A stretch of DNA of 37,872 nt from Candidatus Amunia macphersoniae (GTDB lineage Bacteria; Chloroflexota; Dormibacteria; Aeolococcales; Aeolococcaceae): assembly GCA_016464795.1 (NCBI GenBank), contig JAEKNN010000025.1, positions 77,548 to 115,419 of the forward strand, given 5' to 3'. This document shows positions 17,677-26,494 of the stretch, piece after piece. How positions within the stretch are numbered: the first letter of the stretch is position 1; each line of letters begins with the position of its first letter. Both the position numbers and the translations under genes were made by a program. Under the pieces are notes generated by a model. It made no database searches. It was not told the origin of the DNA and saw only the letters and a list, made by a program, of their open reading frames with translations.

Positions 17677-18093
17677 TCACGTTGGCGTGCGTCGCCCCAC
17701 CTCCTGGACGGCCCAACCGTTTCCATCAGGGTCGCTGAAGAAGACGAAGGAGTTGTAGTCCCGCCGTTCGGGATCCGGTCCGGAGGCCTGTCCAGTTGCC
17801 TCGAAGTGAACGATCTCGCCGGCATCCACGCCACCCCGGATGAGCTCGGCGCGCGCACGCTCGATATCGGAGACGACCAGGTGGAGGCCCTGCGCTGATC
17901 CCGCGGGCGCCTCGGCGATCCCCTTGCCCAGAAAGATCGAACAGGCCGATCCAGGGGGCGTCAATTGAACGACGCGGAAACCTGGCACCTGATTGTCGGT
18001 GAGCACGTCGAAGCCAACCCGCTCGGTGTAAAAGGCCTTGGCGCGATCGATGTCGGACACGGGCACGGTGACGAGCTCGAGCTTCCAGTCCAT
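17677..18093 (-). CDS. VOC (glyoxalase/bleomycin-resistance-like) family protein
   Basis: This is a 138-aa single VOC-domain protein with paired beta-alpha-beta-beta-beta motifs. It begins MDWKLELVTVPVSDIDRAKA, continues FYTERVGFDVLTD and ends with FFSDPDGNGWAVQEV, the usual motif carrying a metal-ligand position. Members include glyoxalases, dioxygenases and antibiotic-binding proteins, so the activity is open. ATG 18093 has GGGAG 8 nt upstream and gives the normal family length. It is transcribed away from the oxidoreductase at 18360. Confidence 0.88.
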   Translation of the reverse strand: MDWKLELVTVPVSDIDRAKAFYTERVGFDVLTDNQVPGFRVVQLTPPGSACSIFLGKGIAEAPAGSAQGLHLVVSDIERARAELIRGGVDAGEIVHFEATGQASGPDPERRDYNSFVFFSDPDGNGWAVQEVGRRTPT

Positions 18094-18359
18094 GAGGTGC
18101 TCCCTTGCGCTTGGCGATCCATGCCTGTGGAACGGTTCCGCCGGCGGAAACTCATCGATATCACGATCGCCCGGCCGTGAGCTCAGCCCCGAGCGGTGAT
18201 TGCCGACCGGGCACCACTGGGGCGGCAGCCAGCGGGTGGGCGCGACGCACAGTGACGACCCACCCACGCGAGGATCCAGCTCGGAGCCGAGGTGCTGCGG
18301 CATCGGCGCGAAGGACGGTACTGTGGAGGCACACACTGATCCCCGCGAGGAGACGAGCG

Positions 18360-19262
18360 ATGAAGGCGGTTCAGTTCGCTGAGTACGGCGACCCCGAGGT
18401 CTTGCATGTCGTCGAGGTCGAGGAGCCGCACGCCGGCCCAGGCCGGATCCGCATCGCTGTGCGTGCTGCCGGCGTCAACGCGATCGATTGGAAGATTCGA
18501 GCGGGCTTCATGCGCGAGATGAGGCCGCTGCCGCTGCCCTCGGGAAGCGGGATGGATGCGGCGGGTGTGGTCGATGAGGTCGGGGACGGCGTCAGCGGCG
18601 TCGCGCTCGGCGACGAGGTATTCGGGACGGGGTCCGCGACGTTGGCGGAGCACGCGGTGCTGTCGAGTTGGGCGACCAAGCCCGCTGACCTGCCGTTTGA
18701 GGAGGCTGCCGGCTATCCGGTTCCCGTCGAGACGGCGACTCGGATCCTGAAGGAGGTGGGGGTACAGCCGGGGCAGACGCTGTTGGTGAGCGGAGCCGCC
18801 GGCGGCGTGGGTTCGGCCGTTGTTCAGATTGCGCGCGCACGTGGGATCACCGTCATCGGCACTGCCAGTGAAGGGAACCAGGGGTACCTCCGTTCGCTCG
18901 GGGCTGTGGCGACGACCTACGGCGCGGGGTTGGTCGATCGAGTGCGCCCCCTCGCTCCGAACGGCGTTGACGCCGCCCTCGACATTGCCGGCCATGGCGT
19001 CGTCACTGAGCTCATCGAGCTGACCGGCGAACCCGCCAAGGTCCTGTCCATCGCCGACTTCACGGCGCCCGAGCACGGCGCTCGGGTTTCGGCGGGGGGC
19101 CGGAACGGTGGCGCCGCGCTGGAGGAGGGAGCCCGGCTGTTCAGTAAGGGCGCGTTGCGGATCGCCGTCGCGAAGACCTTTCCGCTCGCTGCGGCAGCGG
19201 AAGCGCACGCAGCAAGCCAGGCGGGTCACGTCGCCGGGAGGCTCGTGGTCACCGTTCCGTAG
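18360..19262 (+). CDS. Zinc-free MDR family NADP-dependent oxidoreductase
   Basis: The 300-aa quinone-oxidoreductase-like protein belongs to the medium-chain dehydrogenase/reductase superfamily. MKAVQFAEYGDPEVL opens the GroES-like domain, with RAAGVNAIDWKIRAG and GSGMDAAGVVDEVGDGV. The Rossmann motif is LLVSGAAGGVGSAVVQIARA. No structural or catalytic zinc cysteines are present, which points to the quinone/enone-reductase branch. GAGGAG lies about 7 nt before the ATG. It stands alone downstream of the divergent VOC gene; the substrate is unknown. Confidence 0.9.
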   Translation: MKAVQFAEYGDPEVLHVVEVEEPHAGPGRIRIAVRAAGVNAIDWKIRAGFMREMRPLPLPSGSGMDAAGVVDEVGDGVSGVALGDEVFGTGSATLAEHAVLSSWATKPADLPFEEAAGYPVPVETATRILKEVGVQPGQTLLVSGAAGGVGSAVVQIARARGITVIGTASEGNQGYLRSLGAVATTYGAGLVDRVRPLAPNGVDAALDIAGHGVVTELIELTGEPAKVLSIADFTAPEHGARVSAGGRNGGAALEEGARLFSKGALRIAVAKTFPLAAAAEAHAASQAGHVAGRLVVTVP

Positions 19263-19734
19263 CTGGTGCAGCGGGCCGGAGCCCGGACGGGTGTCATCAA
19301 GCTACTTCTGCAGCAGCTCCGTCAACTCCGTGTACAGCTGGGTCCATCGCGCCACGTCTGACGCGGACGGTGGCTCGGGTCCGATTCAAAGAGTTGGTCG
19401 AACGCCTGCGGATCGCGCTCTGCCGTGTGCTCTGAGCTTCGGTACGCCTCAGTGGCCAGTCGCAGCGGGGTCCGCGTCGCGGTCGGGGCACACCTCGAGG
19501 TTGTAGACACTGTTCGAGGCGACGCCACCACTGCCTTCGGAGCGCCCAGCGTTCGCGGTCAGCGCGCGCCAGTACTGTGCGAACCAGTCGAGTGCGGACG
19601 GCGTTGATCAGTCGTCTTGGTGTGTCAAAGACCGCGCCTGTCCGCGTCCGCAACTCCGCGGACCAGGTCGACTGCCGCGGGTCGGATGTCTGCGCTCATC
19701 AATCTCCCACGCGGCCCCGGCGCTCATTGTGTCG
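19263..19734. other. Gene-poor stretch with broken coding fragments
   Basis: No intact gene is supported here. On the minus strand several short stretches look protein-like but lie in different frames. One reads RWTQLYTELTELLQK before a stop near 19304. Another contains AFDQLFESDP around 19390, and a third FAQYWRALTANAGRS near 19560. They may be one decayed gene split by frameshifts. I do not recognise the family. Confidence 0.3.
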
Positions 19735-20130
19735 TCATGTATCGCGCTTCACCTTGCGCCAGCCGCCCGCGCGGTTGTTGGCGACAATCTGTTCAAACAT
19801 GGCGGCGAGCGCTTTCTTGTTGATGGCGTCGCCCTCGCTGAACGCGACCGTGCGCGCCGTCTTGTTGTCGTGCCCAGCAGTGATGATCCCCTCCGGATCG
19901 GGAATGATGGCGCCGTCGTACAGGAAGACATTGACGTGGTCCTTGGCAGCCAGCAGCGCACAGATGTTGCCCTGCAGCACGAAGTACGGCTGCCGGCTGC
20001 GCTTGATGGTCTCGGTGACCTCCGGGTCCATGCTGTGAACGAGGTTGCGAACCCCTCGGCAGATTCGCCTCTGCCACTCCGGAAGCGGATCGATGTAGGC
20101 ATCGACGCGCGGATCTTTCGGGTAGCTCAT
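19735..20130 (-). CDS. DUF1801 (YdhG-like) protein
   Basis: The 131-aa cytoplasmic protein belongs to the DUF1801 family (YdhG/SufE-like fold). The family pattern is visible: VDAYIDPLPEWQRRICRGVR, then EVTETIKRSRQPYFVLQGNI, KDHVNVFLYDGAIIPDPEGI and a Lys-rich C-terminus. ATG 20130 starts the recognisable domain; a much longer frame upstream has no family resemblance. A TACAGT box 9 nt before the ATG could serve as a -10 element. The molecular role of this family is not well defined. Confidence 0.85.
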   Translation of the reverse strand: MSYPKDPRVDAYIDPLPEWQRRICRGVRNLVHSMDPEVTETIKRSRQPYFVLQGNICALLAAKDHVNVFLYDGAIIPDPEGIITAGHDNKTARTVAFSEGDAINKKALAAMFEQIVANNRAGGWRKVKRDT

Positions 20131-20214
20131 CGCGCACCCACTGTAGGCGCGCCTGTGGTCCTGGCAGGCCGCACCCAGGGCGCCTCGATGAGGTGGCCCG
20201 CGCATCCGAGCAGC

Positions 20215-20340
20215 CGGCGGCTGCTCGATCTGATCTTGCTGAACCTCGCCCCGGTCGTCGTCGGCTGCGCAGCCGCAGTACGCCGGGTCCTCGCCGCCGG
20301 CGGTGGCGGAGCAATCGTCAACGCGTCGAGCAAGTCCTGA
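20215..20340 (+). pseudogene. Short-chain dehydrogenase (SDR) fragment
   Basis: A plus-strand segment reads LLNLAPVVVGCAAAVRRVLA and then GGGGAIVNASSKS before a stop. This matches the SDR region from the conserved Asn of the NxxG-type helix to the catalytic-Ser strand (GGAIVNxSS). Neither the Rossmann N-terminus nor the YxxxK motif is present nearby. It is about 41 codons of an otherwise lost SDR gene. Confidence 0.4.
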
Positions 20341-20357
20341 TGCTGCCGCGAGGTGGG

Positions 20358-20780
20358 TCAGCCATCGCCGGGGATGGCGTCGATTCGCGCCGGCACCCAT
20401 CCTTCGCCGCCCCTGCTGGACCGGCACCAGAGCCAGCCGCTGAGATCATCCGCCATGACCACGTCAAGCACCTCGCCTGGTGCGGTGGCCAGCTCGGTGA
20501 TGTCGTACGGCACCTCAACCCCTGCCGCCGCCAACGGATGGGAAAGGTGGCGGGCGGGGACCCAGCCGCTGCCGTGCGTTGCAGTGACAAACACGAACTC
20601 AGGCCACTCGGTGTCGCGCTCGCCAACCTGGACGCGATCACCCACGTCCAGCCGGAATGCGGGTCGCTTGGGGATGGTGTGCGCCTCTCGCACCCGCACC
20701 TGTTCACCTGACGCGCAACCTACATGTGTCCCTGCGCCAATTCTGCCGCGCTCCGCAGGCCAGGATGACGAATGGTTCAT
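20358..20780 (-). CDS. Tandem SH3-like domain protein
   Basis: The 140-aa protein appears to contain two bacterial SH3-like units. The first is about residues 35-75 ([20 protein letters not shown], ending SGWVPARHL). The second is about 85-135 ([20 protein letters not shown], ending [10 protein letters not shown]). Both end in GWVPAR, the typical last-strand motif. No signal peptide is visible. ATG 20780 is retained because it overlaps the stop of the upstream gene as ATGA, but GTG 20699 or 20693 would give the more usual family N-terminus ([10 protein letters not shown]). It probably acts as a binding module; the ligand is unknown. Confidence 0.7.
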   Translation of the reverse strand: MNHSSSWPAERGRIGAGTHVGCASGEQVRVREAHTIPKRPAFRLDVGDRVQVGERDTEWPEFVFVTATHGSGWVPARHLSHPLAAAGVEVPYDITELATAPGEVLDVVMADDLSGWLWCRSSRGGEGWVPARIDAIPGDG

Positions 20781-21601
20781 CCCTCGTCATCAGCATCCTC
20801 GAATTCGATCCGCAGCGTGAGGTACTGCTCAGCGGGGCCGAATACCCCCACGATCGTGAGCACACCGCGCCAGGACTCGTCCCCGGGCAGCTGCCACGTG
20901 CTCCAACTGACCGCGTCCTGTGCCGCTCCGGCAACACGCGTCCAATTCTCGCGGAGCAACTGGGCGGCGAAGTGGGCCTCCAACTCGGCAGCGGTTCGGT
21001 CGGTGCGGGCCATCGCAGCCGCCGTCCACACCCGGTCGCTGCCGCTGACGTTGTGATCGCGCAGGGTGACCCCCGCGGGTGGATTCAGCGAAGGTAGCTT
21101 GTCCATGCCGGGATGACCGCCAGGCACCCCCAGGGGCATGCGCCGCGCGAGCTGCCAGTCGAGGCGGACCCGGACATCTGTCGGCCCGGTCTCCTTGCTC
21201 ACGACTGAGATCATCAGCACTGGTCCATCCCCCTCCGGCCGGCGGAACGCCCCGCCCTGCCCCCACGCGCCCGAGGCGAAACCACCGCGCATCGGGCCAC
21301 CGGTCTCGAAATCCGTCCACCCGAGTGACCTCAGCTCGGCCGTGTAGGCGACCAGGACCTCGTCGGGTGAGCGATCGTCGTCGAATACCGCCTCCATCGC
21401 GATTGGACGCGCTCCCCGCGAGTGCAACACACTGCCCAGCAGGTGCGCCGACGCCGGAATCGGTATGTCCGCGACGCTGTGGGGCAGCCTCTCGACGCTC
21501 ACATCAACTCGAGTGGGCCCGTCCGGATACGGACGATGCAGCAGCCGCTCGGTCAGCCGCGCCAGGGAATCGAGGTTCGCTTGGCCGGGCGGAGTCGTCA
21601 T
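20777..21601 (-). CDS. Unknown protein with internal duplication
   Basis: The 274-aa cytoplasmic protein matches no family I recognise. It appears to contain two related halves. Residues about 45-160 contain [20 protein letters not shown] and a [20 protein letters not shown] helix. Residues about 170-270 contain [20 protein letters not shown] and an [20 protein letters not shown] helix. In both, a helix ending in a GW/NW motif is followed by beta-rich sequence. Its start has a good promoter (TTGAGC, 18 bp, TACAGT) 7 nt upstream. It is translationally coupled (ATGA) to the SH3 protein, so the two probably work together. Confidence 0.7.
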   Translation of the reverse strand: MTTPPGQANLDSLARLTERLLHRPYPDGPTRVDVSVERLPHSVADIPIPASAHLLGSVLHSRGARPIAMEAVFDDDRSPDEVLVAYTAELRSLGWTDFETGGPMRGGFASGAWGQGGAFRRPEGDGPVLMISVVSKETGPTDVRVRLDWQLARRMPLGVPGGHPGMDKLPSLNPPAGVTLRDHNVSGSDRVWTAAAMARTDRTAAELEAHFAAQLLRENWTRVAGAAQDAVSWSTWQLPGDESWRGVLTIVGVFGPAEQYLTLRIEFEDADDEG

Positions 21602-21608
21602 GCCCCTG

Positions 21609-21638
21609 ACTGTATCCCGGCGACGAGTGTCAGCTCAA
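21609..21638 (-). promoter_or_regulatory. Promoter of the duplicated-domain/SH3 gene pair
   Basis: On the minus strand, TTGAGC (21638-21633) and TACAGT (21614-21609) are spaced by 18 bp. The -10 ends 7 nt before the ATG at 21601, predicting a leaderless or near-leaderless mRNA. Confidence 0.55.
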
Positions 21639-22091
21639 CCGGTGGCGATCCCCCATGCGAGCTGGTCAGGTGTGCCTGCCGGACACTGCGGTTGCGCGCG
21701 AACCCGCGGTGGCTATTGACCACGGGGTTGCAACGTTTGGGGCCCAAATGGCCACCGTATAGGCCATAGCTGGCTGTAACTACCGCTGCTGGCGGTCAGT
21801 CGTCCAGCAGGTTTCGTCCCACCCATATGCCTATGGAGTGATGGATTCCAGCAGGGGTCCGTTCGCCGGAATCCTTGGCGAGGCAGAGGCTCAGTTGCGC
21901 AGATACGAGCGCAAGGGGGGGTAGGCTCCGCGAGGGTCATGGCGGCGGAACGCCGAACGCAGTGCCACCGTGACCGCAACAGCAGATGGCTGGGGTGTCG
22001 CCGTTCGGTTACGTGTCGGTCGTCGAAATGAAACCGCTCGTATGCTCCAGCCAGTCACCAAGGCTGTCGTCGCGGCCTGCTGACACGAGGT
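21639..22091. other. Intergenic region between divergent genes
   Basis: About 450 nt lie between the divergent unknown gene and the diguanylate cyclase. A 27-codon ATG frame (21841-21924, ending AQLRRYERKGG) is present without a ribosome-binding site. No riboswitch-like conserved core or strong hairpin is apparent. Confidence 0.4.
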
Positions 22092-23594
22092 GTGGCGTTC
22101 GTGAAGCAACAGGTCTCGAGGCCCGTCGGCGGTCGCGACCAGCGGATGGCTGATGGCGGATCCCGGCTCAAACAGGCTTCCGCGTGGGCTGGACTAATGG
22201 TTGTCCTCACGTCCGTGGCGATCGGGCTGTCCGCCAGCCAACAGCAGGCGCGTGACCAGGTGAACAAGACCTTCCAGACGCGGGCCGACATTGCGCGCCA
22301 GTTCGTCGCCTCCTACGTTCACGATGTCCTCAAGCGTGAGCAGGCCGTTGGAGCTGAGCAGCTGGCGGGACCAACCGTCAACGATGCTCAGTTCCGGGCC
22401 GTCGTCCAGTCGTTTGGGTTCAGCGCGGCGGTCATCCTCGACAGCGCCGGCCGCGCGCTGGACATCTGGCCCGCGGCCCCTGCAAAGATCGGCACCGACC
22501 TGGCCGCGAAGTACGCCCACTTGCAGAGCGCTGAGCAAGGAACACCCACCGTCTCGCACGTGGTGCAGTCTGCGGCACTCTCGCGGCCGGTGGTGGGTTT
22601 TGCCGTACCCTTCGACACGCCGTTCGGTCGGCGCGTGCTCAGTGGTGCTTTCGACGTCAATGCCACCCCGGTCGCCAGCTATTTGAACAACTCCCTCCCA
22701 CAGGCAGGCGCGGCCATCTACCTGGTCGACCGCGGGTCCGGAGTGGTCGTCGCCGACAAGGCAGGTCCGACGCCCAATGCGGCACCCCTGGCCGTGCAGG
22801 CACCGCAGTTGGCAGCCGCTGCGTCTGCGACACCGGACGGCAGCTTCACGGACGCTGGAGGTCAGCGCTATTTCGTCGAGCGTGACGTGTTCAACTCGCC
22901 ATGGCGGATTGTCATGTCGGCACCCGATGCCACGCTCTACGCCGCGGTGGACGGCAGCTCACAATGGGCGCCCTGGGTGATATTCCTCTGTTTTGCTCTC
23001 GCCGCCGTCGTCCTCGGGCGGTTGTTGATCCGCCTGCAGGATGGTCGCAGGAAACTGGCCGCGACCAACGCCGACCTGGCTGATGCCAACAATGACCTGG
23101 CGCTCCTGGCCCGTATCGACAAGCTGACCGGTGTGTACAACCGGCGACACCTCGAGGAGCAGATCGACATTCTTCTTCACGCGGCTATACGAGAAGGGGC
23201 GCCATTGAGCGTGCTGATGCTCGATGTCGACCACTTCAAGATGGTCAACGACAACGAGGGTCACGGGATCGGCGATCAAGCGCTCCGATGCATAACCGCT
23301 GCCATCCGCATGGATCTTCGCCCAGGCGATGTGTTCGGCCGTTGGGGAGGGGAGGAGTTCCTGGTGCTGCTTCCGGGGACAGCCGCGGGCGTCGCGCAGT
23401 TCATCGGGGAGCGCCTGCGATCTGTGGTTGCCGATACACCCCTCTTGAGCGAAGACGGCAGGCGGGTACCGATGACAATGAGCGTTGGGGTTGCGACGGC
23501 GGCGAGCCATGATGTGCCCGCAACCCTGGTCGCGCGGGCGGACGCGGCGCTGTACCGTGCGAAGAGCGCAGGGCGCAATCGGGTCGCCGCCTGA
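22092..23594 (+). CDS. Membrane diguanylate cyclase with extracellular sensor domain
   Basis: This is a 500-aa c-di-GMP synthase. A first TM helix (about residues 33-50) is followed by an extracytoplasmic Cache-like sensor of about 250 residues. A second TM is WVIFLCFALAAVVLGRLLI, then a short coiled linker, and a GGDEF domain from about residue 345. The active site is RWGGEEFLVLLPG, and an RPGD inhibitory site lies five residues before GGEEF, so the enzyme should be active and product-inhibited. DVDHFKMVNDNEGHGIGDQAL is intact. The exact start is uncertain (GTG 22092, GTG 22101 or ATG 22146), since none has a strong ribosome-binding site. The sensed ligand is unknown. Confidence 0.92.
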   Translation: MAFVKQQVSRPVGGRDQRMADGGSRLKQASAWAGLMVVLTSVAIGLSASQQQARDQVNKTFQTRADIARQFVASYVHDVLKREQAVGAEQLAGPTVNDAQFRAVVQSFGFSAAVILDSAGRALDIWPAAPAKIGTDLAAKYAHLQSAEQGTPTVSHVVQSAALSRPVVGFAVPFDTPFGRRVLSGAFDVNATPVASYLNNSLPQAGAAIYLVDRGSGVVVADKAGPTPNAAPLAVQAPQLAAAASATPDGSFTDAGGQRYFVERDVFNSPWRIVMSAPDATLYAAVDGSSQWAPWVIFLCFALAAVVLGRLLIRLQDGRRKLAATNADLADANNDLALLARIDKLTGVYNRRHLEEQIDILLHAAIREGAPLSVLMLDVDHFKMVNDNEGHGIGDQALRCITAAIRMDLRPGDVFGRWGGEEFLVLLPGTAAGVAQFIGERLRSVVADTPLLSEDGRRVPMTMSVGVATAASHDVPATLVARADAALYRAKSAGRNRVAA

Positions 23595-23808
23595 TTGTCG
23601 GTCCCACTCCGGAGCGCCGCGGACCTGGCCAACTCCTCAGCACCGAACTACCCGCACGCGGCGAAGCGCGGCTGGCGTGGATTGCAGTCCTAGAAACGGC
23701 CATAGTGGTCCGAAACTGGGTCCGAGAGCTGAGTTCTGGCCTGCAGCCGGTAGCGGGGCACGACCCTTTGCGGTGGTGCTCGAGGCGGGAGGCTGCGAAG
23801 ATACCCAC

Positions 23809-25420
23809 ATGCCAGACCAGTACTGCGTTGGCCCGAGCATGGCGACCGATTGGGGAGAGGAGCGGCCCGACATCGGTCGCGGTCTGCTTCGGCGGGTGCT
23901 TGGCTACTTCGTGCCCTACTGGCGCCGCGGCCTGCTGGCCCTGGTTTGCATTGCCGCCGGGACGGCCCTGGAGCCGCAGCGGCGACCTGCTCTCGCGAAT
24001 GGACAACGACGTCAACGGGATCCAAGACGTGGTCTCGGACACCGTCTTCGGCGTGATCACCAACGTGCTGGTCGCTGTCTCGACACTCGTGGTGATGTTT
24101 GTCCTCGACTGGCGACTGACTCTGGGAGCCCTGGCACTGATGCCGCTGGTCCTCATCCCTGCCCGCCGGGTGGGACGCGCCACCTACCACGCGCGCCGGC
24201 GTACCCAGGAAAAACTCGCGGAGATGACCGCCTACATGCAGGAGGTCCTCGGCGTGTCCGGCATCCTCCTGGTCAAGGCCTTTACGAAGGAGCGCGCCGA
24301 GCGGCAGCGGTTCCAGGGGATGAGCGAGGCCCTGCGCCGGCTCGACGTCCGTCAGGCCATGATCGGCCGCTGGTTCTCGATGATGAGCATGACGCTGATG
24401 ACGCTCGGACCCGCCCTGCTCCTGCTCCTAGGCGGCTATCTGGTCATCACAGGGCGTACCACTGTCGGCACTGTGGTCAGTGTCGTCACCATCCTCGCCA
24501 GCCGACTCGCGGGTGCGGCCGGCTCTCTCGGCAGCACCCACGTCGACATAACCGGTTCCCTTGCGCTCTTCCAGCGCATCTTCCAATACCTCGACCTTCC
24601 CGCCGACGTGGCTGATCGACCAGGCGCTGTCGAGCTGCGTGCCCTGACGGGCGCGGTGTCCTTTCGCGACGTGACCTTCACGTACGCTGGTGCCATGCGG
24701 CCGGCGCTCGAGTCGGTGTCCTTCGATGTCGAGGCGGGCCAACTCGTGGCTCTCGTGGGCCCCAGCGGCGCGGGCAAGACAACGGCGACGTACCTTCTGG
24801 CGCGCTTTTACGACCCGCAGGACGGTGCCGTGATTGCCGACCGGACCGACATCCGCGACGTTACCCTCGAGTCTCTGAGCGGCCACATGGGCATCGTCTT
24901 CCAGGACCGCTTTCTCTTCCACGCCAGCGTTCGCGACAACCTCCTCTACGCCAAGCCTGACGCGTCACAGGCTGAGATCGAGGCCGCGGCGGAAGCTGCC
25001 TGCCTGCACGACTTCGTCGGATCTCTCTCCCGCGGGTACGACACAGTGGTTGGGGAGCGCGGTCATCGGCTCAGCGGCGGCGAGAAGCAGCGCATGGCGA
25101 TTGCCCGTGTGATTCTCAGAGACCCGCGGATCGTGATTCTCGATGAGGCGACATCGAACCTCGACACCGTTTCCGAGCAGCTCATTCAGGCCGCGCTGCG
25201 GCGGCTCTTCATCGGGCGAACCTCATTCGTCATCGCCCACCGCCTCTCCACGGTGGTGGCGGCGGATGTCATCTTGGTCCTGGATCGCGGCCGCGTTGTC
25301 GACCGCGGTAGCCATGACGAACTCCTCTCCCGTGGAGGCCTCTACCGGACTCTCTATGACAAGCAGTTCAGAAAAGACGCAGCCACCAAGCAAGCCGACG
25401 AGGTTGTCGCGGTTCCCTGA
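23809..25420 (+). pseudogene. ABC exporter (permease-ATPase fusion) with internal deletion and frameshift
   Basis: The gene starts ATG 23809 (or 23839) and encodes an exporter N-terminus with the first membrane helix (LLRRVLGYFVPYWRRGLL, then ALVCIAAGTALE). At about 23970-23980 this frame becomes nonsense, and the family sequence resumes in another frame at SGDLLSRMDNDVNGIQDVV. In intact exporters these two blocks are separated by roughly 80-90 residues (TM2 and flanks), which are missing. The rest is complete: later TM helices, Walker A GPSGAGKTT, Q-loop, signature LSGGEKQRMAIARV, Walker B VILDEATSNLD and IAHRLST. A frame beginning at 23705 reaches the ATPase but lacks TM1-TM2. It is most likely inactive. 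Confidence 0.8.
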
Positions 25421-25466
25421 CGCTAGCGAGCTCCGGAGCAGCCGAACCGTTTGACGCGGGCGTCTG

Positions 25467-25721
25467 GAGCCTCGCCAGAAGCGTGCCGGGTTCGGCGGGG
25501 TTGTAGGTATCGCCCTCGTGGAAGTCATGGAGCTCGGTGCTGGGCAGGCTGTCTGAGCCGATGAGCACACGTCCGGGCCGGAGCACTCGCAGCACCTTGG
25601 CGAGCAACCGGTTCTGCAGCGTGCCGGTCGGCACGTGGTGCAACATCGTGAAGGATCCGCACGCGTCGAACGAGGCGTCATCGAAGGCCAGGTGGGTGGC
25701 GTCCGCGTGCCGGACCTCGTT
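25467..25721 (-). pseudogene. Class I SAM-dependent methyltransferase core remnant
   Basis: The minus strand encodes the middle of a methyltransferase: HADATHLAFDDASFDACGSF, then TMLHHVPTGTLQNRLLAKVL, RVLRPGRVLIGSDSL and GDTYNPAEPGTLLARL. These correspond to motifs II-IV plus a C-terminal strand. The SAM-binding glycine motif (DxGxGxG) that should precede it is not found in any frame upstream. The C-terminus runs into unrelated sequence overlapping the ABC gene's end. It belongs to the same family as the frameshifted gene at 37.1-37.8 kb. Confidence 0.6.
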
Positions 25722-25850
25722 CGTCGGGTGGTTCGACGGAGCGACGGAAGAGAGGCCCCCATTCGAGCTTTCCAAGCGAGGCACTGCGTCTCTTGGGTTT
25801 GGCGCGGCCGACCCTCCCCAACCCATTTGCTCGAAGACTGCATGGCGTGA

Positions 25851-26231
25851 CTAGCCGAGTCCTCCCGGCACATCCCACCCCAGGGCCCAGAGTCCGGCGT
25901 TTGTCATCTTGCCTTCCGCCACTAACATGGTCGCGCGGCGCTTGTTCCGCGCCGACGTCGTTCCGCGCTTGCGGCGAGGCGTGAATCGTTGCAGATACGA
26001 CACCGGATCGCTCGGCAGCCGCTTGCTCTCGCTCCAGCCAAAACACAGTCCTTCGTCGAGAACGTGTTCGAACGTGACACTGGGAGTGCCTGACCCCGCC
26101 TTCTGTATCCGCAGCCATATCCCTTCGGAGGTCGCATGGTGCGTACTCAGCCAATCGCGCAACTCTTGACGGCCATTGAACGACATAACAGGAAGATCAG
26201 TCCGGTCGCTGGCACTCGTCTTCCGTGGCAT
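25851..26231 (-). CDS. YdeI/OmpD-associated family protein, probably C-terminally shortened
   Basis: The 126-aa protein shows the YdeI-family pattern: GRQELRDWLSTHHATSEGIW, GSGTPSVTFEHVLDEGLCFG, SDPVSYLQRFTPRRK and a region corresponding to KxNxxxAxxLxAxGxMxxAG (RNKRRATMLVAEGKMTNAGL). Members are small proteins of unclear role, once linked to bacteriocin tolerance. Most are 130-190 aa; here the product stops soon after the AGL motif with GWDVPGGLG, so it may be truncated. An IS3-type remnant lies directly upstream in the opposite orientation, so the native promoter may be lost. Confidence 0.65.
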   Translation of the reverse strand: MPRKTSASDRTDLPVMSFNGRQELRDWLSTHHATSEGIWLRIQKAGSGTPSVTFEHVLDEGLCFGWSESKRLPSDPVSYLQRFTPRRKRGTTSARNKRRATMLVAEGKMTNAGLWALGWDVPGGLG

Positions 26232-26282
26232 CTGGATGGGCAGTGTTTGGGGTTGACCCGTGAAGGCGGACCACCATGATGT

Positions 26283-26399
26283 GGGGTAGAACCCACGAAG
26301 GAAGTCCAGACGGACCGACGGGAAGGTCGAAAGTTCAGCGACGAGTACAAGGCCGAGGTGGTCGCCTTGGTGCGTCCAATATCAGATCCAGCCCGAACT
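26283..26399 (+). mobile_element. IS3-family transposase OrfA remnant
   Basis: A plus-strand frame reads RREGRKFSDEYKAEVVALVR, the hallmark N-terminus of IS3-family OrfA (HTH_Tnp_1). It then loses similarity after about 20 residues. No OrfB with a DDE motif is present, and terminal repeats cannot be assigned with confidence. This is a stub of an insertion sequence beside the shortened YdeI-like gene. Confidence 0.6.
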
Positions 26400-26494
26400 C
26401 AAGCTCCTTCAAGTAGTCGTACGAATCGGGGAGGGTGGGCGGAAGAGGGCAGTGAGCCGCCGGTCACCTCACGCCCGGGCGTCAGGATCGCACG

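Noticed and set aside
21841..21924. 27-codon ATG frame before the diguanylate cyclase
   Set aside because: No ribosome-binding site, no amino-acid bias and no terminator after it; noted only as intergenic content.
21639..22091. Possible c-di-GMP riboswitch upstream of the diguanylate cyclase
   Set aside because: The conserved GEMM core and tetraloop-receptor pattern are not found in this stretch.
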